From contig NZ_CP136920.1 in the NCBI RefSeq assembly GCF_033100135.1, positions 1,550,001-1,614,000 of the forward strand: a stretch of DNA of 64,000 bases, in the 5' to 3' direction. A program made the translations under genes and the position numbers. The notes under the pieces were generated by a model. It saw only the letters and a program-made list of their open reading frames with translations. It was not told the origin of the DNA and searched no databases. The first letter of the stretch is position 1. Every line of letters begins with the position of its first letter. Shown piece after piece: positions 45,110-54,205 of the stretch. This DNA is from Rubellicoccus peritrichatus (GTDB taxonomy: Bacteria > Verrucomicrobiota > Verrucomicrobiia > Opitutales > Cerasicoccaceae).

Positions 45110-46486
45110 ATGAAGAAAACAAAACTTCTTCCAGTCGCCGTGCTCGCTTCATTGCTGAGTGCTTTTATTCCTGTCTCTCAGGCGCAGATGGACCCGACTC
45201 AGACGCGTTCATTCTGGGATGACCCTGATTTTAAAAATCGTTTCATGGGTACCTATGGGCAGCTCTCCGATGTAGAGCCCAAGGTAAGTCGTGAAGAAGG
45301 TGCATTCCTGCAAAGCGTAGTGCCGGTTATTCGCGACAACCCTCGTCAGGCGATTACAGAACTGCAAAACGCCAACAGCGACGGCGCGACGGCGGTTTAC
45401 GATTTTGCCATCGGTAATATCTACTTCCAGGAAGGGGATCTGAACAACGCCCGCACAAATTATCTTGCCGCTGTAAAGAAGCATCCGGACTTCCGTCGTG
45501 TTCACAAGAATCTTGGCCTGCTGGAAGTTCGCGAAGGTAACCTTGATGCGGCAATCAAGCATCTTTCCAAATCGGCAGAACTTGGTGACATGGATTCCCG
45601 GACTTTTGGTTTGTTGGGTTATGCATACCTGCAACAAGGCAAATTCGTTCCATCAGAAAGTGCTTACCGTCAGGCTGTTTTGCAGGACCCTGACAAGCTG
45701 GACTGGAAACTTGGTATCGCTCAAACGCTCATTACTCAGGAGCGTTACGACGAAGCAATTGCACTCTTTTCCCAGTTGATCGAAGCCAATCCCGATCGTT
45801 CCGATTTCTGGCTTCTCCAGACCAACGCTTACCTCGGCAGCAATCAGCCTCTCAAAGCGGCCGAGAATCTTGAGTTGGTTCGCCGACTTGGCAGTCTGGA
45901 CTCAGCGAGTTTCGTTCTCCTTGGTGACATTTACCTCAATCAGCAAATGCCCGACCTTGCCTTGAATGCTTATCAGGAAGTTATTTCACGTGAGGACAAG
46001 CCGGACATCAAAGCTCCGCTTCGTTCAGCATCCATTTTGGCACAGATCAATGCATTTGATGAATCTCAAAAGCTTATTGATACCATTCAGACGAATTACA
46101 CAAGTGAGTTGACCAAACCTGATCGTTTGAAGCTTCTCAATCTTGAAGCCAAGATTGCCAAGCAACAGAATAAGGTGGACCGCTCTGCTGAGATTCTGGA
46201 AGAGATCATCGAAGAAGATCCATTGAATGGTGAAGCATTGATTCAGCTCGCAGAATACCATGTTGATAAGGATGAAGTGGAAAAGGCTCAGTTCATTTTC
46301 GAGCGAGCCCAGAATATCGAAGGTTTCGAAGCACAAGCTTTACTCAGTCATGCGCAGCTTATGGTCAAAAACTCAGACTACGTTGAAGCTGTGAATTTGT
46401 TGAATCGGTCGTTGGCCATTAAACCCTCCAAAGCGGTGGAAGATTACCGTGATCGTGTTGAGCGTGCTGCACGCTCACTGCGTTAA
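45110..46486 (+). CDS. TPR-repeat protein, TonB operon 2
   Basis: 458 residues from ATG 45110, 7 bp after tonB; the longer frame begins inside tonB. Signal peptide (about 1-25), the conserved SFWDDPDFKNRFMGTYG block shared with the 15685 protein, then about ten TPR units (NIYFQEGDLNNARTNYLAAV, GLLGYAYLQQGKFVPSESAY). Periplasmic scaffold of the TonB system. Confidence 0.88.
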   Translation: MKKTKLLPVAVLASLLSAFIPVSQAQMDPTQTRSFWDDPDFKNRFMGTYGQLSDVEPKVSREEGAFLQSVVPVIRDNPRQAITELQNANSDGATAVYDFAIGNIYFQEGDLNNARTNYLAAVKKHPDFRRVHKNLGLLEVREGNLDAAIKHLSKSAELGDMDSRTFGLLGYAYLQQGKFVPSESAYRQAVLQDPDKLDWKLGIAQTLITQERYDEAIALFSQLIEANPDRSDFWLLQTNAYLGSNQPLKAAENLELVRRLGSLDSASFVLLGDIYLNQQMPDLALNAYQEVISREDKPDIKAPLRSASILAQINAFDESQKLIDTIQTNYTSELTKPDRLKLLNLEAKIAKQQNKVDRSAEILEEIIEEDPLNGEALIQLAEYHVDKDEVEKAQFIFERAQNIEGFEAQALLSHAQLMVKNSDYVEAVNLLNRSLAIKPSKAVEDYRDRVERAARSLR

Positions 46487-46515
46487 GTTGGACCGAATGA
46501 GCTGAATTTTAAAAA

Positions 46516-46547
46516 GAAGACGACTCTGTTGCCGCAGAGTCGTCTTC
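46516..46547. terminator. perfect 13-bp hairpin between TonB operon 2 and receptor gene
   Basis: GAAGACGACTCTG (46516-46528), loop TTGCCG, CAGAGTCGTCTTC (46535-46547). It follows the TPR stop by 29 bp. T-run is weak on the plus strand (ATT) but strong on the minus strand, so it could be a partial terminator or mRNA-stabilising hairpin. The remaining 270 bp to 46817 contain only GTTACG-type motifs near 46715-46738 and no gene. Confidence 0.65.
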
Positions 46548-46816
46548 ATTGAAGAGCTTCTTCAAATACCGGAAACCAAATCCTATCAGTTAAGCCGGAA
46601 TGCATAATGTCACGATTCTGTTACAGGAATGCAAGCCCGAAAATAACACCTAACTTCATCCATAAATCCAATAAGCAAAAGCCTTTACGAAGAACCGAGA
46701 CTGTCATTGCGATATGTAACGCTTCAATGGTGTTACGACTGTGCCATTTTTGTCACATTGTAAAATCCCGGTCACGCTCAGTAAAAGCCGTTGCTTAGTC
46801 TGAAATAAATTCTGTT

Positions 46817-49591
46817 ATGCGCCTATCTATAGGTTTGAGGAACCCATCCATGTTAATGTCAAAAGTCACAAGATCCGGATCTGTTCGGGCATTTTCCCTT
46901 TTAGGGGCTGCACTCTTGTTGGGTGCCAGCGCGAAGGCAGAAGTTGCCGGTGTGATCTATGACGGTGAGACTGCTTTGGAGATTCCAGAGGCGTCGGTCT
47001 TTATTAAAGATACTGAATTGTCGACTCAGTCGACTGAAGAGGGTCGCTTCATCATAGAAGATGTACCACCCGGCACTTATGCCATTTCTTTTTCAAAACC
47101 AGGATTTCAGCGTGTGACGGTAACAGATATTGTGGTGCCTTCAGATGCGGCTTCCAACATTCAGGTTATCCTGAATCCCGATTACGGTGCTGCAACTGAG
47201 TTGGATGAAGTCACCATGACTCTATCTCAACTGGAGAGTGCCACTGCCATGCTTCTGGCGGATCGCCAGACGGCATCATCATTGATGGATTCGATTGGCA
47301 GTGATGATTTTTCCCGTCTTGGCATTGGTGACGCAGCAGACGCACTTTCCAAAGTAACGGGTGCGACCATTGTTGGAGGCAGTTATGTTTACATTCGAGG
47401 TCTTGGTGACCGTTATGGAAACACGACCTTGAATGACATTATCATTCCCAGCCCGGATCCGGATGTTAACTCCGTTCCACTCGACCTGTTCCCATCCGGA
47501 TCCATTGAAAGCATCGAAACCTTCAAGACATTCACACCAGACAAACCCGCTGACTTTACCGGCGGACTGGTCAACATTGCGACGAAGGGTATTCCGGAAG
47601 AGACCATTCTCGATGTTGGCATATCGATGAATTACAATACGCAGGCAACGGGTAACTCCAATTTCCTTACCTTCCCTGGTGGCGGTGATTTTGTTTGGGC
47701 GGGCTATACCGACAGTAGCTTCGACCAGCCAGATCTTTCAGGAACAACCACTGGGCAGGAAAGAGCATCTGAGTTCAGTGGAGCAATCTTCCCGACGACC
47801 AAATCGCCTTTGCCTGATATGGGTATTAAAGCGACATACGGAGACTCATGGGAAATCGGCAACACTCCGCTTGGTTTGATCACTTCGATTGACTTCGATC
47901 ACGAATACGACTTTTTCGCTAATGGCACACAACAGCGTATCAACCCAACGCCTGGTCGTATCAATCCTGTCACTACGAATTTGAGTGATTCCGTTGGCAC
48001 AGAAACATCGACTCTGGGCGGATTGATTGGCACTGCGATTCAACCAACACCGGATGATGCATTTGGGATTACCTTCCTTTATAACCACAGTGGTGAAAAG
48101 GAAGCTGAGTTGCTTGAAGGTTTCCAGGAAGATGCCAGCACGGAATTCGGGACAAACGATCCATTCCGTAGTTCCGCTCTACGCTGGATCGAGCGTCAAC
48201 TCTGGGTTGCTCAAGTGGATGGCGACCACACTTTCACTCGCTTCTTGGATACTGAATTCCACTGGTATGCTCAGTATGGTGAAGCAGATCAGGATGAGCC
48301 GGATAATCGCTTTTATCAGGACATCTTTGACGTCGATTCCGGTCGTTTCAGAACTTCAAATGCAATCGATCCTCCAGAGCGTCGCTGGCGTCAGGTAAAC
48401 GAAAACCGCCGTGACCTTGGTAGTGACTTTACGATTCCATTTGATGTTGGGGTGCCTGATGACACTGCTGAGTTTAAGAGCGGATTCTTGGTCAACTCAA
48501 CTCGCCGTGAAACCACTCAGGAGGTTTATAGCTACACTTTTATTCAAGCCTCTGAGGACCCGAATAACACAATCAGAAACCCGCTAACGAGTATTTCTTT
48601 ACCATCTGATAGCAGCTTCCAAGGCAAACGCAGTATCTGGGCTGGATATGCGATGTTTGATATACCGATTAATGACAAAATTCGCTTTATCTTTGGTGGC
48701 CGTGTAGAAGACACCAACATTAACGTCGACGCTGTTTTGGGAACTGGTCCGGTTAATTCCAATTTACAGGAGACTGATTTCCTTCCTGCGGTTAATGCGA
48801 TTTGGAGTGTGACAGACACAATGAATGTTCGTGCTGCTGCAACCAAAACTATCGCACGTCCAACTTTCCGTGAGTTGTCTCCAATCCAGACTCTGGACTT
48901 CCTTGGTGGTGATGTGATTGAGGGTAATCCCAATCTCCAGATTACTTCCGCTGAAAACTATGACTTGCGTTGGGAATGGTTCCCTGGAGAAACCGAAGTC
49001 TTTGCGGCCAGTATTTTTTATAAGCGCCTCAAAAATCCGATTGAAGCAACTGTATCGAACGCGGGCGGTGCGCGCTTTGTAAATACCTGGTTGAACTTTC
49101 CGAAAGGTGAGCTGTATGGCTTTGAGATCGAGGCAGATCAGAATCTGGCCATCATCGATCCTGCATTGGATAGCCTGACCGTTGGTTTTAATTACGCTTA
49201 TGTTCAATCCAGTGTTGATGCCATTCCCGGAGTGACCTCTAGCGGAACCCGCCCACTTGAAGGCCAGTCTGAAAACGTAGTCAATTTGGATGTGACGTTT
49301 GCACCAGCGGATATCGGTCTGTCCATGACATTGGCTTACAATTATTTCTCCCGCCGCCTAACTCAGGTCGGTCAAGGCAGTATTCCTGACATTTACGAAG
49401 AGCCAGTTTCCACGCTTGATTTTTTCATTACTCAGCGCTTTGGCGATGATGACGAATGGGCGGTTACGCTTTCATTCAAGAACATCCTCAATCCAGTGAT
49501 TGAGCGCACTTACGATGGCACGGATTTCACCTACAGCTCCTATAAGAAAGGACGCGATATTGGAATCAGTGCATCTTACTCGTTCTATTAA
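46817..49591 (+). CDS. TonB-dependent receptor with N-terminal carboxypeptidase-regulatory domain
   Basis: 924 residues. Signal peptide (about 15-42), then a CarboxypepD_reg-like beta domain (about 44-135, VAGVIYDGETALEIPEASVF and VPPGTYAISFSKPGF). A TonB-box-like LDEVTMTLS precedes the plug domain (DALSKVTGATIVGGSYVYIRG, about 175-260), followed by a long 22-strand-type barrel ending YKKGRDIGISASYSFY with a terminal aromatic residue. It imports a ligand across the outer membrane using TonB. The DUF/regulatory front end is as in SusC-like and oligosaccharide or siderophore receptors, but no SusD-like gene is adjacent. Substrate unknown. Confidence 0.92.
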   Translation: MRLSIGLRNPSMLMSKVTRSGSVRAFSLLGAALLLGASAKAEVAGVIYDGETALEIPEASVFIKDTELSTQSTEEGRFIIEDVPPGTYAISFSKPGFQRVTVTDIVVPSDAASNIQVILNPDYGAATELDEVTMTLSQLESATAMLLADRQTASSLMDSIGSDDFSRLGIGDAADALSKVTGATIVGGSYVYIRGLGDRYGNTTLNDIIIPSPDPDVNSVPLDLFPSGSIESIETFKTFTPDKPADFTGGLVNIATKGIPEETILDVGISMNYNTQATGNSNFLTFPGGGDFVWAGYTDSSFDQPDLSGTTTGQERASEFSGAIFPTTKSPLPDMGIKATYGDSWEIGNTPLGLITSIDFDHEYDFFANGTQQRINPTPGRINPVTTNLSDSVGTETSTLGGLIGTAIQPTPDDAFGITFLYNHSGEKEAELLEGFQEDASTEFGTNDPFRSSALRWIERQLWVAQVDGDHTFTRFLDTEFHWYAQYGEADQDEPDNRFYQDIFDVDSGRFRTSNAIDPPERRWRQVNENRRDLGSDFTIPFDVGVPDDTAEFKSGFLVNSTRRETTQEVYSYTFIQASEDPNNTIRNPLTSISLPSDSSFQGKRSIWAGYAMFDIPINDKIRFIFGGRVEDTNINVDAVLGTGPVNSNLQETDFLPAVNAIWSVTDTMNVRAAATKTIARPTFRELSPIQTLDFLGGDVIEGNPNLQITSAENYDLRWEWFPGETEVFAASIFYKRLKNPIEATVSNAGGARFVNTWLNFPKGELYGFEIEADQNLAIIDPALDSLTVGFNYAYVQSSVDAIPGVTSSGTRPLEGQSENVVNLDVTFAPADIGLSMTLAYNYFSRRLTQVGQGSIPDIYEEPVSTLDFFITQRFGDDDEWAVTLSFKNILNPVIERTYDGTDFTYSSYKKGRDIGISASYSFY

Positions 49592-49625
49592 ACTTTTCTT
49601 CAAATCCGAATAAAACCAAATCCAA

Positions 49626-51476
49626 ATGAATAAGATAAAAACCTCGATGCTGGTAGCTGCCGGTCTGCTTCCCCTTGCCGGGGCGTTTGCAGAGCGCATT
49701 ACCTATTCTCCGAATGACGGTGACATTCACCTGATTTCGTCCGACCAGACTTGGTCAGCCAGTGATACACACATTCTTGACGGCTTTGTTGTCGTTCCTG
49801 ATGGTGTCACGCTGACGATCGAAGCTGGTGCTGTCGTACTTGGTGACACAGACACAGTCAATGGTGTCGTCGTCACTCGTGAAGCTGAAAACGGTGTTGC
49901 TCTGATCGTTGCCCAAGGTGGTCAATTGATTGCTAACGGCACCGCTGCCAGCCCAATCACTTTCTCATATGTAGGTGATCCTAACGTAGACCCAGACGCA
50001 ACTGGTTCTTCTTCTGCAAATCCGATTCTTGATCGTGGTTTCTGGGGCGGTATTATCCTGCTTGGTAAGGCAACGATCAATTCTAACGGCCAGGATGGCG
50101 ACCAGGGTGGTCCAACTTCAGTTGGTCTGATCGAAGGTGTGCCTGATGTTGTTCCTACTATCTACCGCACATACGGTGGTGGTGAAAGCGACACTGACAG
50201 CTCTGGTTCATTACGTTACGTTTCCATCCGTCACACGGGTGCCATCCTTGGTGCTGGTGATGAAATCCAGGGTCTGACCTGTGGTGGTGTTGGTAGCGGA
50301 ACCGTGCTTGAGTTCATCGAAACCTTTGCGTCCAATGACGATGGTGTTGAGTTCTTCGGTGGCACGGTTAATATTAAGTACCTCGTTGTTGCTGGTAAGC
50401 GTGACGACGGTCTTGACACTGACCAGGGCTACAACGGCTACATGCAGTTCGTCCTCGTTTATGACGTTGTCAGCCCTGAAGGCGAAGTTGGCCGCGGTGG
50501 TGAGCACGACGGTGGTGACGGCGCAGAAGCTGCTTCTCCTTTCTCACTTCCAATGATTGCTAACGCAACCATGATCGGTATCGGTGGTGATGTTAATGCT
50601 GACACACTAACTAACGACGAAAACGATGGTGTTCGTATCCGTGATAACTCAGGTGTTTCTTACTTGAACTCTATCTTCACCGAATACAATGGAACTGCTT
50701 TCCGTTACGACGAAGACGGTAACTTCAATGAAGACTCACGCGCCCGTCTCGAAGCCGGTGACTCAGAGCCTTCAAGCAACTATGTTGTTGGTGCTACCTT
50801 CGGTGATGTTATCCGTAATGGTGGTGTCGATGCTGATTCACTCGTCCTTGCTGATGGTGATGACTATGCTGAATTCATCTTCACAGATGCCAGCCTGAAC
50901 AATGTTATCGGTGACAAGACGCTTCAGGGTATCAGCCGTACACCAAATGGTGGTCTGATTCCTGTTCTCGACGATGCAAGTGGTTCTATTGCAACACCAA
51001 CACCAGCAACACTTGGTGGTAGCTTCTTCACCAATGTTGACTTCATCGGTGCCTTCGATCCATCTGCCACTGGTCTTTGGACTGATGGTTGGACCGCTCT
51101 GTCTCAGCTCGGTTACACACCAGCAGCAGATACAGACACCTACCTTGATGATGGTCGTACTTCCCTCGGGAACTCCTTCTACATCACTGCAATTGGTGGA
51201 GTGTTCATTACTCCAGCAACGCACCCTTGGTACTACCACGCTCAGTTCGGATGGCTTTACACCGGTATTGACGGTAACTCCAATGCTGCTGGTTGGTACT
51301 ATGCATTCAACCCAGCGATCGGTGACTTTGTATTTATCGGTGAAGCCACATGGCCGTTTTCTTACTTCAACAGCGAATCCGCTTGGTTGTTTGCTGATGA
51401 GCAGAATCTGATCTCAGGTGCAAATGGAGCATTCTTCTTCCGCACTGATGGGACTTTCATTAACGTGCAGCAATAA
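49626..51476 (+). CDS. large secreted beta-helix-like protein with aromatic C-terminal tail
   Basis: 616 residues. Signal peptide (about 1-22), then repeats rich in Gly/Asp/Val. SDQTWSASDTHILDGFVVVP, GVTLTIEAGAVVLGD, GFWGGIILLGKATINSNG and GVEFFGGTVNIKYLVVAGKR suggest a right-handed beta-helix. The last about 85 residues are dense in Trp/Tyr/Phe (HPWYYHAQFGWLYTG, GWYYAF, ATWPFSYF, AWLF). Frequent GGT and GAC-type codons suggest strong expression. It lies 34 bp after the receptor and ends at a strong terminator, so it is probably a surface ligand-capture protein for that receptor (inference). Confidence 0.78.
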   Translation: MNKIKTSMLVAAGLLPLAGAFAERITYSPNDGDIHLISSDQTWSASDTHILDGFVVVPDGVTLTIEAGAVVLGDTDTVNGVVVTREAENGVALIVAQGGQLIANGTAASPITFSYVGDPNVDPDATGSSSANPILDRGFWGGIILLGKATINSNGQDGDQGGPTSVGLIEGVPDVVPTIYRTYGGGESDTDSSGSLRYVSIRHTGAILGAGDEIQGLTCGGVGSGTVLEFIETFASNDDGVEFFGGTVNIKYLVVAGKRDDGLDTDQGYNGYMQFVLVYDVVSPEGEVGRGGEHDGGDGAEAASPFSLPMIANATMIGIGGDVNADTLTNDENDGVRIRDNSGVSYLNSIFTEYNGTAFRYDEDGNFNEDSRARLEAGDSEPSSNYVVGATFGDVIRNGGVDADSLVLADGDDYAEFIFTDASLNNVIGDKTLQGISRTPNGGLIPVLDDASGSIATPTPATLGGSFFTNVDFIGAFDPSATGLWTDGWTALSQLGYTPAADTDTYLDDGRTSLGNSFYITAIGGVFITPATHPWYYHAQFGWLYTGIDGNSNAAGWYYAFNPAIGDFVFIGEATWPFSYFNSESAWLFADEQNLISGANGAFFFRTDGTFINVQQ

Positions 51477-51515
51477 TTTGCTGTAAACGAAAGTTTCATT
51501 TCAGCACAATTTCGA

Positions 51516-51547
51516 CGGGCTGCGTTTTATGGCGCAGCCCGTTTTTT
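51516..51547 (+). terminator. Rho-independent terminator
   Basis: CGGGCTGCG (51516-51524) pairs with CGCAGCCCG (51533-51541), loop TTTTATGG, followed by TTTTTT (51542-51547). It terminates the TonB-receptor-beta-helix transcript 40 bp after the stop. Confidence 0.93.
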
Positions 51548-51623
51548 ATGCATGTAGAACCGCGAATGATAAATAGCACAGCGTATGAATATATGCTGAT
51601 TTAAATGGATGCTGCCAAAGGGT

Positions 51624-52394
51624 TCAATCTACATGAATGATCATGAGATTCTTTTCCTGCATCTCTTCTTCGACGAGTGAGCGACCTTCCGGTTTGTTTG
51701 TGATCAGACGGTCTATGGGGTTGAGTCCGCAGACACGGCACATGGCTCGCTTTCCAATTTTATTTTGATCTGCAAGGATGACACTGCGGTCGGCTCTTTC
51801 GATCATTTTACGTTCTGTTTCAACGATGGCTTCGGAGGTGTTGTAAAGACCGTCTGCCGTGATGCCGCCGACTGATAGAAACGCCCAGTCCGCGTGGTAA
51901 AAGTCCAGTGTATGGACTGTTCCGGGACCAGCCAGCATGTTGGAGCCATGCTGGATTTTACCGCCCGTCAAGTAGACTTCCCATTCGGGGAATTGATTGG
52001 AGGCGTCATCAAGGTAAGCCGAGAGTCGGAGTGAGTTGGTGATGATTCTCAGTGGGATTTGCGGCAGATGAAAACAGATATGATTTGTCGTCGTACCTCC
52101 ATCGATAAAAATGACATCACCGGACTGGAGGAGGCTAGCTGCTTTCCGGGCTATGCTGGATTTGGCTTTTGATTGCTGAACAGCACGCAGGTCAAACGAA
52201 ACATTTCCATCTTTGCGCCGCACACGTATGCCGCCGCGGATTCGTTCAACAGCGCCTGCGTCTTCCAATTCCTGAAAGTCGCGGCGGATGGTTGGGAGGC
52301 TTGCGCCAGTCGCTTCGACCGCTCTTTTTAGGAAAATCGTCCCGCGTTCTCCTGCAAGATGCAGGATTCGCTCATGTCGTTCAGTCTTCTCCAT
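51624..52394 (-). CDS. DeoR-family transcriptional regulator
   Basis: 256 residues. N-terminal HTH (ERHERILHLAGERGTIFLKR, TLPTIRRDFQELEDAG, about 1-58) and a DeoR sensor domain with VIFIDGGTTTNHICFHLP and a late VILADQNKIGKRA, the sugar-phosphate isomerase-like fold that binds phosphorylated sugars. Divergent from the sugar operon at 52507, which it most likely represses. Confidence 0.93.
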   Translation of the reverse strand: MEKTERHERILHLAGERGTIFLKRAVEATGASLPTIRRDFQELEDAGAVERIRGGIRVRRKDGNVSFDLRAVQQSKAKSSIARKAASLLQSGDVIFIDGGTTTNHICFHLPQIPLRIITNSLRLSAYLDDASNQFPEWEVYLTGGKIQHGSNMLAGPGTVHTLDFYHADWAFLSVGGITADGLYNTSEAIVETERKMIERADRSVILADQNKIGKRAMCRVCGLNPIDRLITNKPEGRSLVEEEMQEKNLMIIHVD

Positions 52395-52436
52395 CAGCTA
52401 TTTATGACTTTTTTGATCAGTATGGATCTTGATTGT

Positions 52437-52455
52437 GATCATAAATCGATCATAA
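52437..52455. promoter_or_regulatory. candidate DeoR operator, phased direct repeats
   Basis: GATCATAA at 52437-52444 and again at 52448-52455, an 11-bp phase, with TTGATCAG at 52413 and CAATCATG near 52456 as weaker relatives. All lie in the 112-bp gap between the divergent regulator and the operon start. Direct-repeat operators are usual for DeoR proteins. Inference from position and phase. Confidence 0.5.
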
Positions 52456-52506
52456 GCAATCATGAATGAGTCGTGTGCTTCCTGATGCTCTGGTTGGAAT
52501 GGAGGT

Positions 52507-54180
52507 ATGGAATTCAAATTAGGCATCAAGTCCGACCCGATAGAATACCGTAACACCTTTACCTGGTTATTCCGGCTGATGGCCGAGGAGGGCGTCACTT
52601 CGCTGCAACTTGGATCTTTCTTTGAAATGTATCAACTGCCTGATGCCTACTTCATTCGTTTGAAGAAGGAAGCGGATGATTTTGGTATCACCATCGACAG
52701 TCTTTTCACGGCGCATCGAGAGCTTGGCGGATTTTTTCGAGAGGATCCGGAATGGGCTCAAGTTGCACGTCGTAACTATGAGCGTTTCATCGAGATTGGT
52801 GCGCTGGTTGGTGCGAAGTCAGTCGGATCTAATCCTGGCGCAGTTCCACGTGATCGGATGGGCCTGAAGGCAGATGGTTTGCGTTGCTACATGCAGCACA
52901 TGAAAGAACTGATGCATTTTGCAAAAGAGAAAGGAATCGACTGGTTGACGATTGAGCCGATGTCGTGTCTTGCCGAACCACCAACCCTCCCGGATGAAAT
53001 GAAGCTGATGGGGGATGAGCTGACCGAGTATCATCAGGCAAATCCTATGAGCACATCAAATGTGGGTTACTGTACGGATATTGCCCATGGCTATTTGAAT
53101 CAAAATGAGACGGATGGCTTTAACCATGTCGAACTCTTTAAAGCATCTTTGCCCTGGCTCTACGAAATTCACCTTAAGAATACTGACGACAGATTTAACT
53201 CCACCTTCGGCTTCCAGGCTGCCAATGTTCAAAACGGTATCGTGGATGTAGCGCACTTCCGTGATATTCTTTTGGAAAGTACAAAAACGATTCCAGTTGA
53301 TACACTGGGTTGCTACCTTGAGATCGGTGGCCCCAAGCTCGGGCGTGATTATTCGGATGGACAGCTCGACGCGCAATTGCGTGAGTCGTTGACATATTTA
53401 AAAGAGAATTTTCTTCAACCCACATCCCTCTCTGAGAAACCTACTGCACCTGTACCAGAATTTTTTAGTGATACTACTGGCAGGGTTGCGATTGCGCCGT
53501 CGATGATGTGTGTTGATCCGCTTAACTTTGAAACAGCTCTACGTCGTGTTGAAGCGTTGGGTGCGGACATGCTTCACATGGATGTGATGGATGGTCACTT
53601 TGTGCCCAATGCACCAATGGGGCTCGCTGTGATTGAATCCCTGAAAGATCGTACGCATTTGCCAATCGATGTCCACCTGATGGTTGAGAATAACGACTTC
53701 TTTGTCAGCCTGATGGAAGGGTGGGGCGTGCATCAAATCTCCGTTCATACCGAAGCCTGTTCGCACTTGGATCGCACTCTGGCCCGAATTCGGGAGATCG
53801 GAGCCAAGGCAGGAGCGGCGCTTAATCCATCAACCCCATTGAGCACGCTCGATTTTATTCTGGAGCGGATTGACTACGTTCTCCTGATGACGGTGAACCC
53901 GGGCTTTGCCGGGCAAAAGATGACGCCTGCATCGCTTAAGAAAATCGCCGACTGTCATGCATATCTGGAGGCGCGTGGTTATGGTCATCTTCCGATTCAG
54001 GTAGATGGCAATGTTAGCTTTGAAAACATCCCGGCAATGGTGGCTGCCGGAGCTGATAACCTGGTTGCCGGCACAAGCAGCATTTTCAACTCGGCGGATT
54101 CATGGCCGAACAACATCAAGCGTACGCGCGATGCAATAGCCGCAGGTTTACGGGAACGAACAGCCACGAGTGTCGCTTGA
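52507..54180 (+). CDS. fusion: sugar isomerase TIM barrel + pentulose-phosphate 3-epimerase
   Basis: 557 residues. Residues about 1-300 are an AP-endonuclease-2/xylose-isomerase-like barrel (GALVGAKSVGSNPGA, GIDWLTIEPMSC, NVGYCTDIAHGYLN, WLYEIHLKNTDDRF). Residues 327-550 are a complete ribulose- or allulose-phosphate 3-epimerase: IAPSMMCVD, LHMDVMDGHFVPN (His357, Asp359), DVHLMV (His390), MTVNPGFAGQKM and QVDGN (Asp500), so all metal ligands are kept. The IAPSMMCVD start is closer to AlsE than to Rpe. A GGAGG lies only 1 bp before the ATG, unusually close. Leads the DeoR-regulated operon; probably performs two consecutive isomerisation/epimerisation steps. Confidence 0.9.
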   Translation: MEFKLGIKSDPIEYRNTFTWLFRLMAEEGVTSLQLGSFFEMYQLPDAYFIRLKKEADDFGITIDSLFTAHRELGGFFREDPEWAQVARRNYERFIEIGALVGAKSVGSNPGAVPRDRMGLKADGLRCYMQHMKELMHFAKEKGIDWLTIEPMSCLAEPPTLPDEMKLMGDELTEYHQANPMSTSNVGYCTDIAHGYLNQNETDGFNHVELFKASLPWLYEIHLKNTDDRFNSTFGFQAANVQNGIVDVAHFRDILLESTKTIPVDTLGCYLEIGGPKLGRDYSDGQLDAQLRESLTYLKENFLQPTSLSEKPTAPVPEFFSDTTGRVAIAPSMMCVDPLNFETALRRVEALGADMLHMDVMDGHFVPNAPMGLAVIESLKDRTHLPIDVHLMVENNDFFVSLMEGWGVHQISVHTEACSHLDRTLARIREIGAKAGAALNPSTPLSTLDFILERIDYVLLMTVNPGFAGQKMTPASLKKIADCHAYLEARGYGHLPIQVDGNVSFENIPAMVAAGADNLVAGTSSIFNSADSWPNNIKRTRDAIAAGLRERTATSVA

Positions 54181-54205
54181 CTCATAATATTTGAAGCTAT
54201 TATCG

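Noticed and set aside
46607-46798. 63-codon frame before the receptor gene
   Set aside because: No ribosome-binding site or recognisable features; it crosses the GTTACG motif region.
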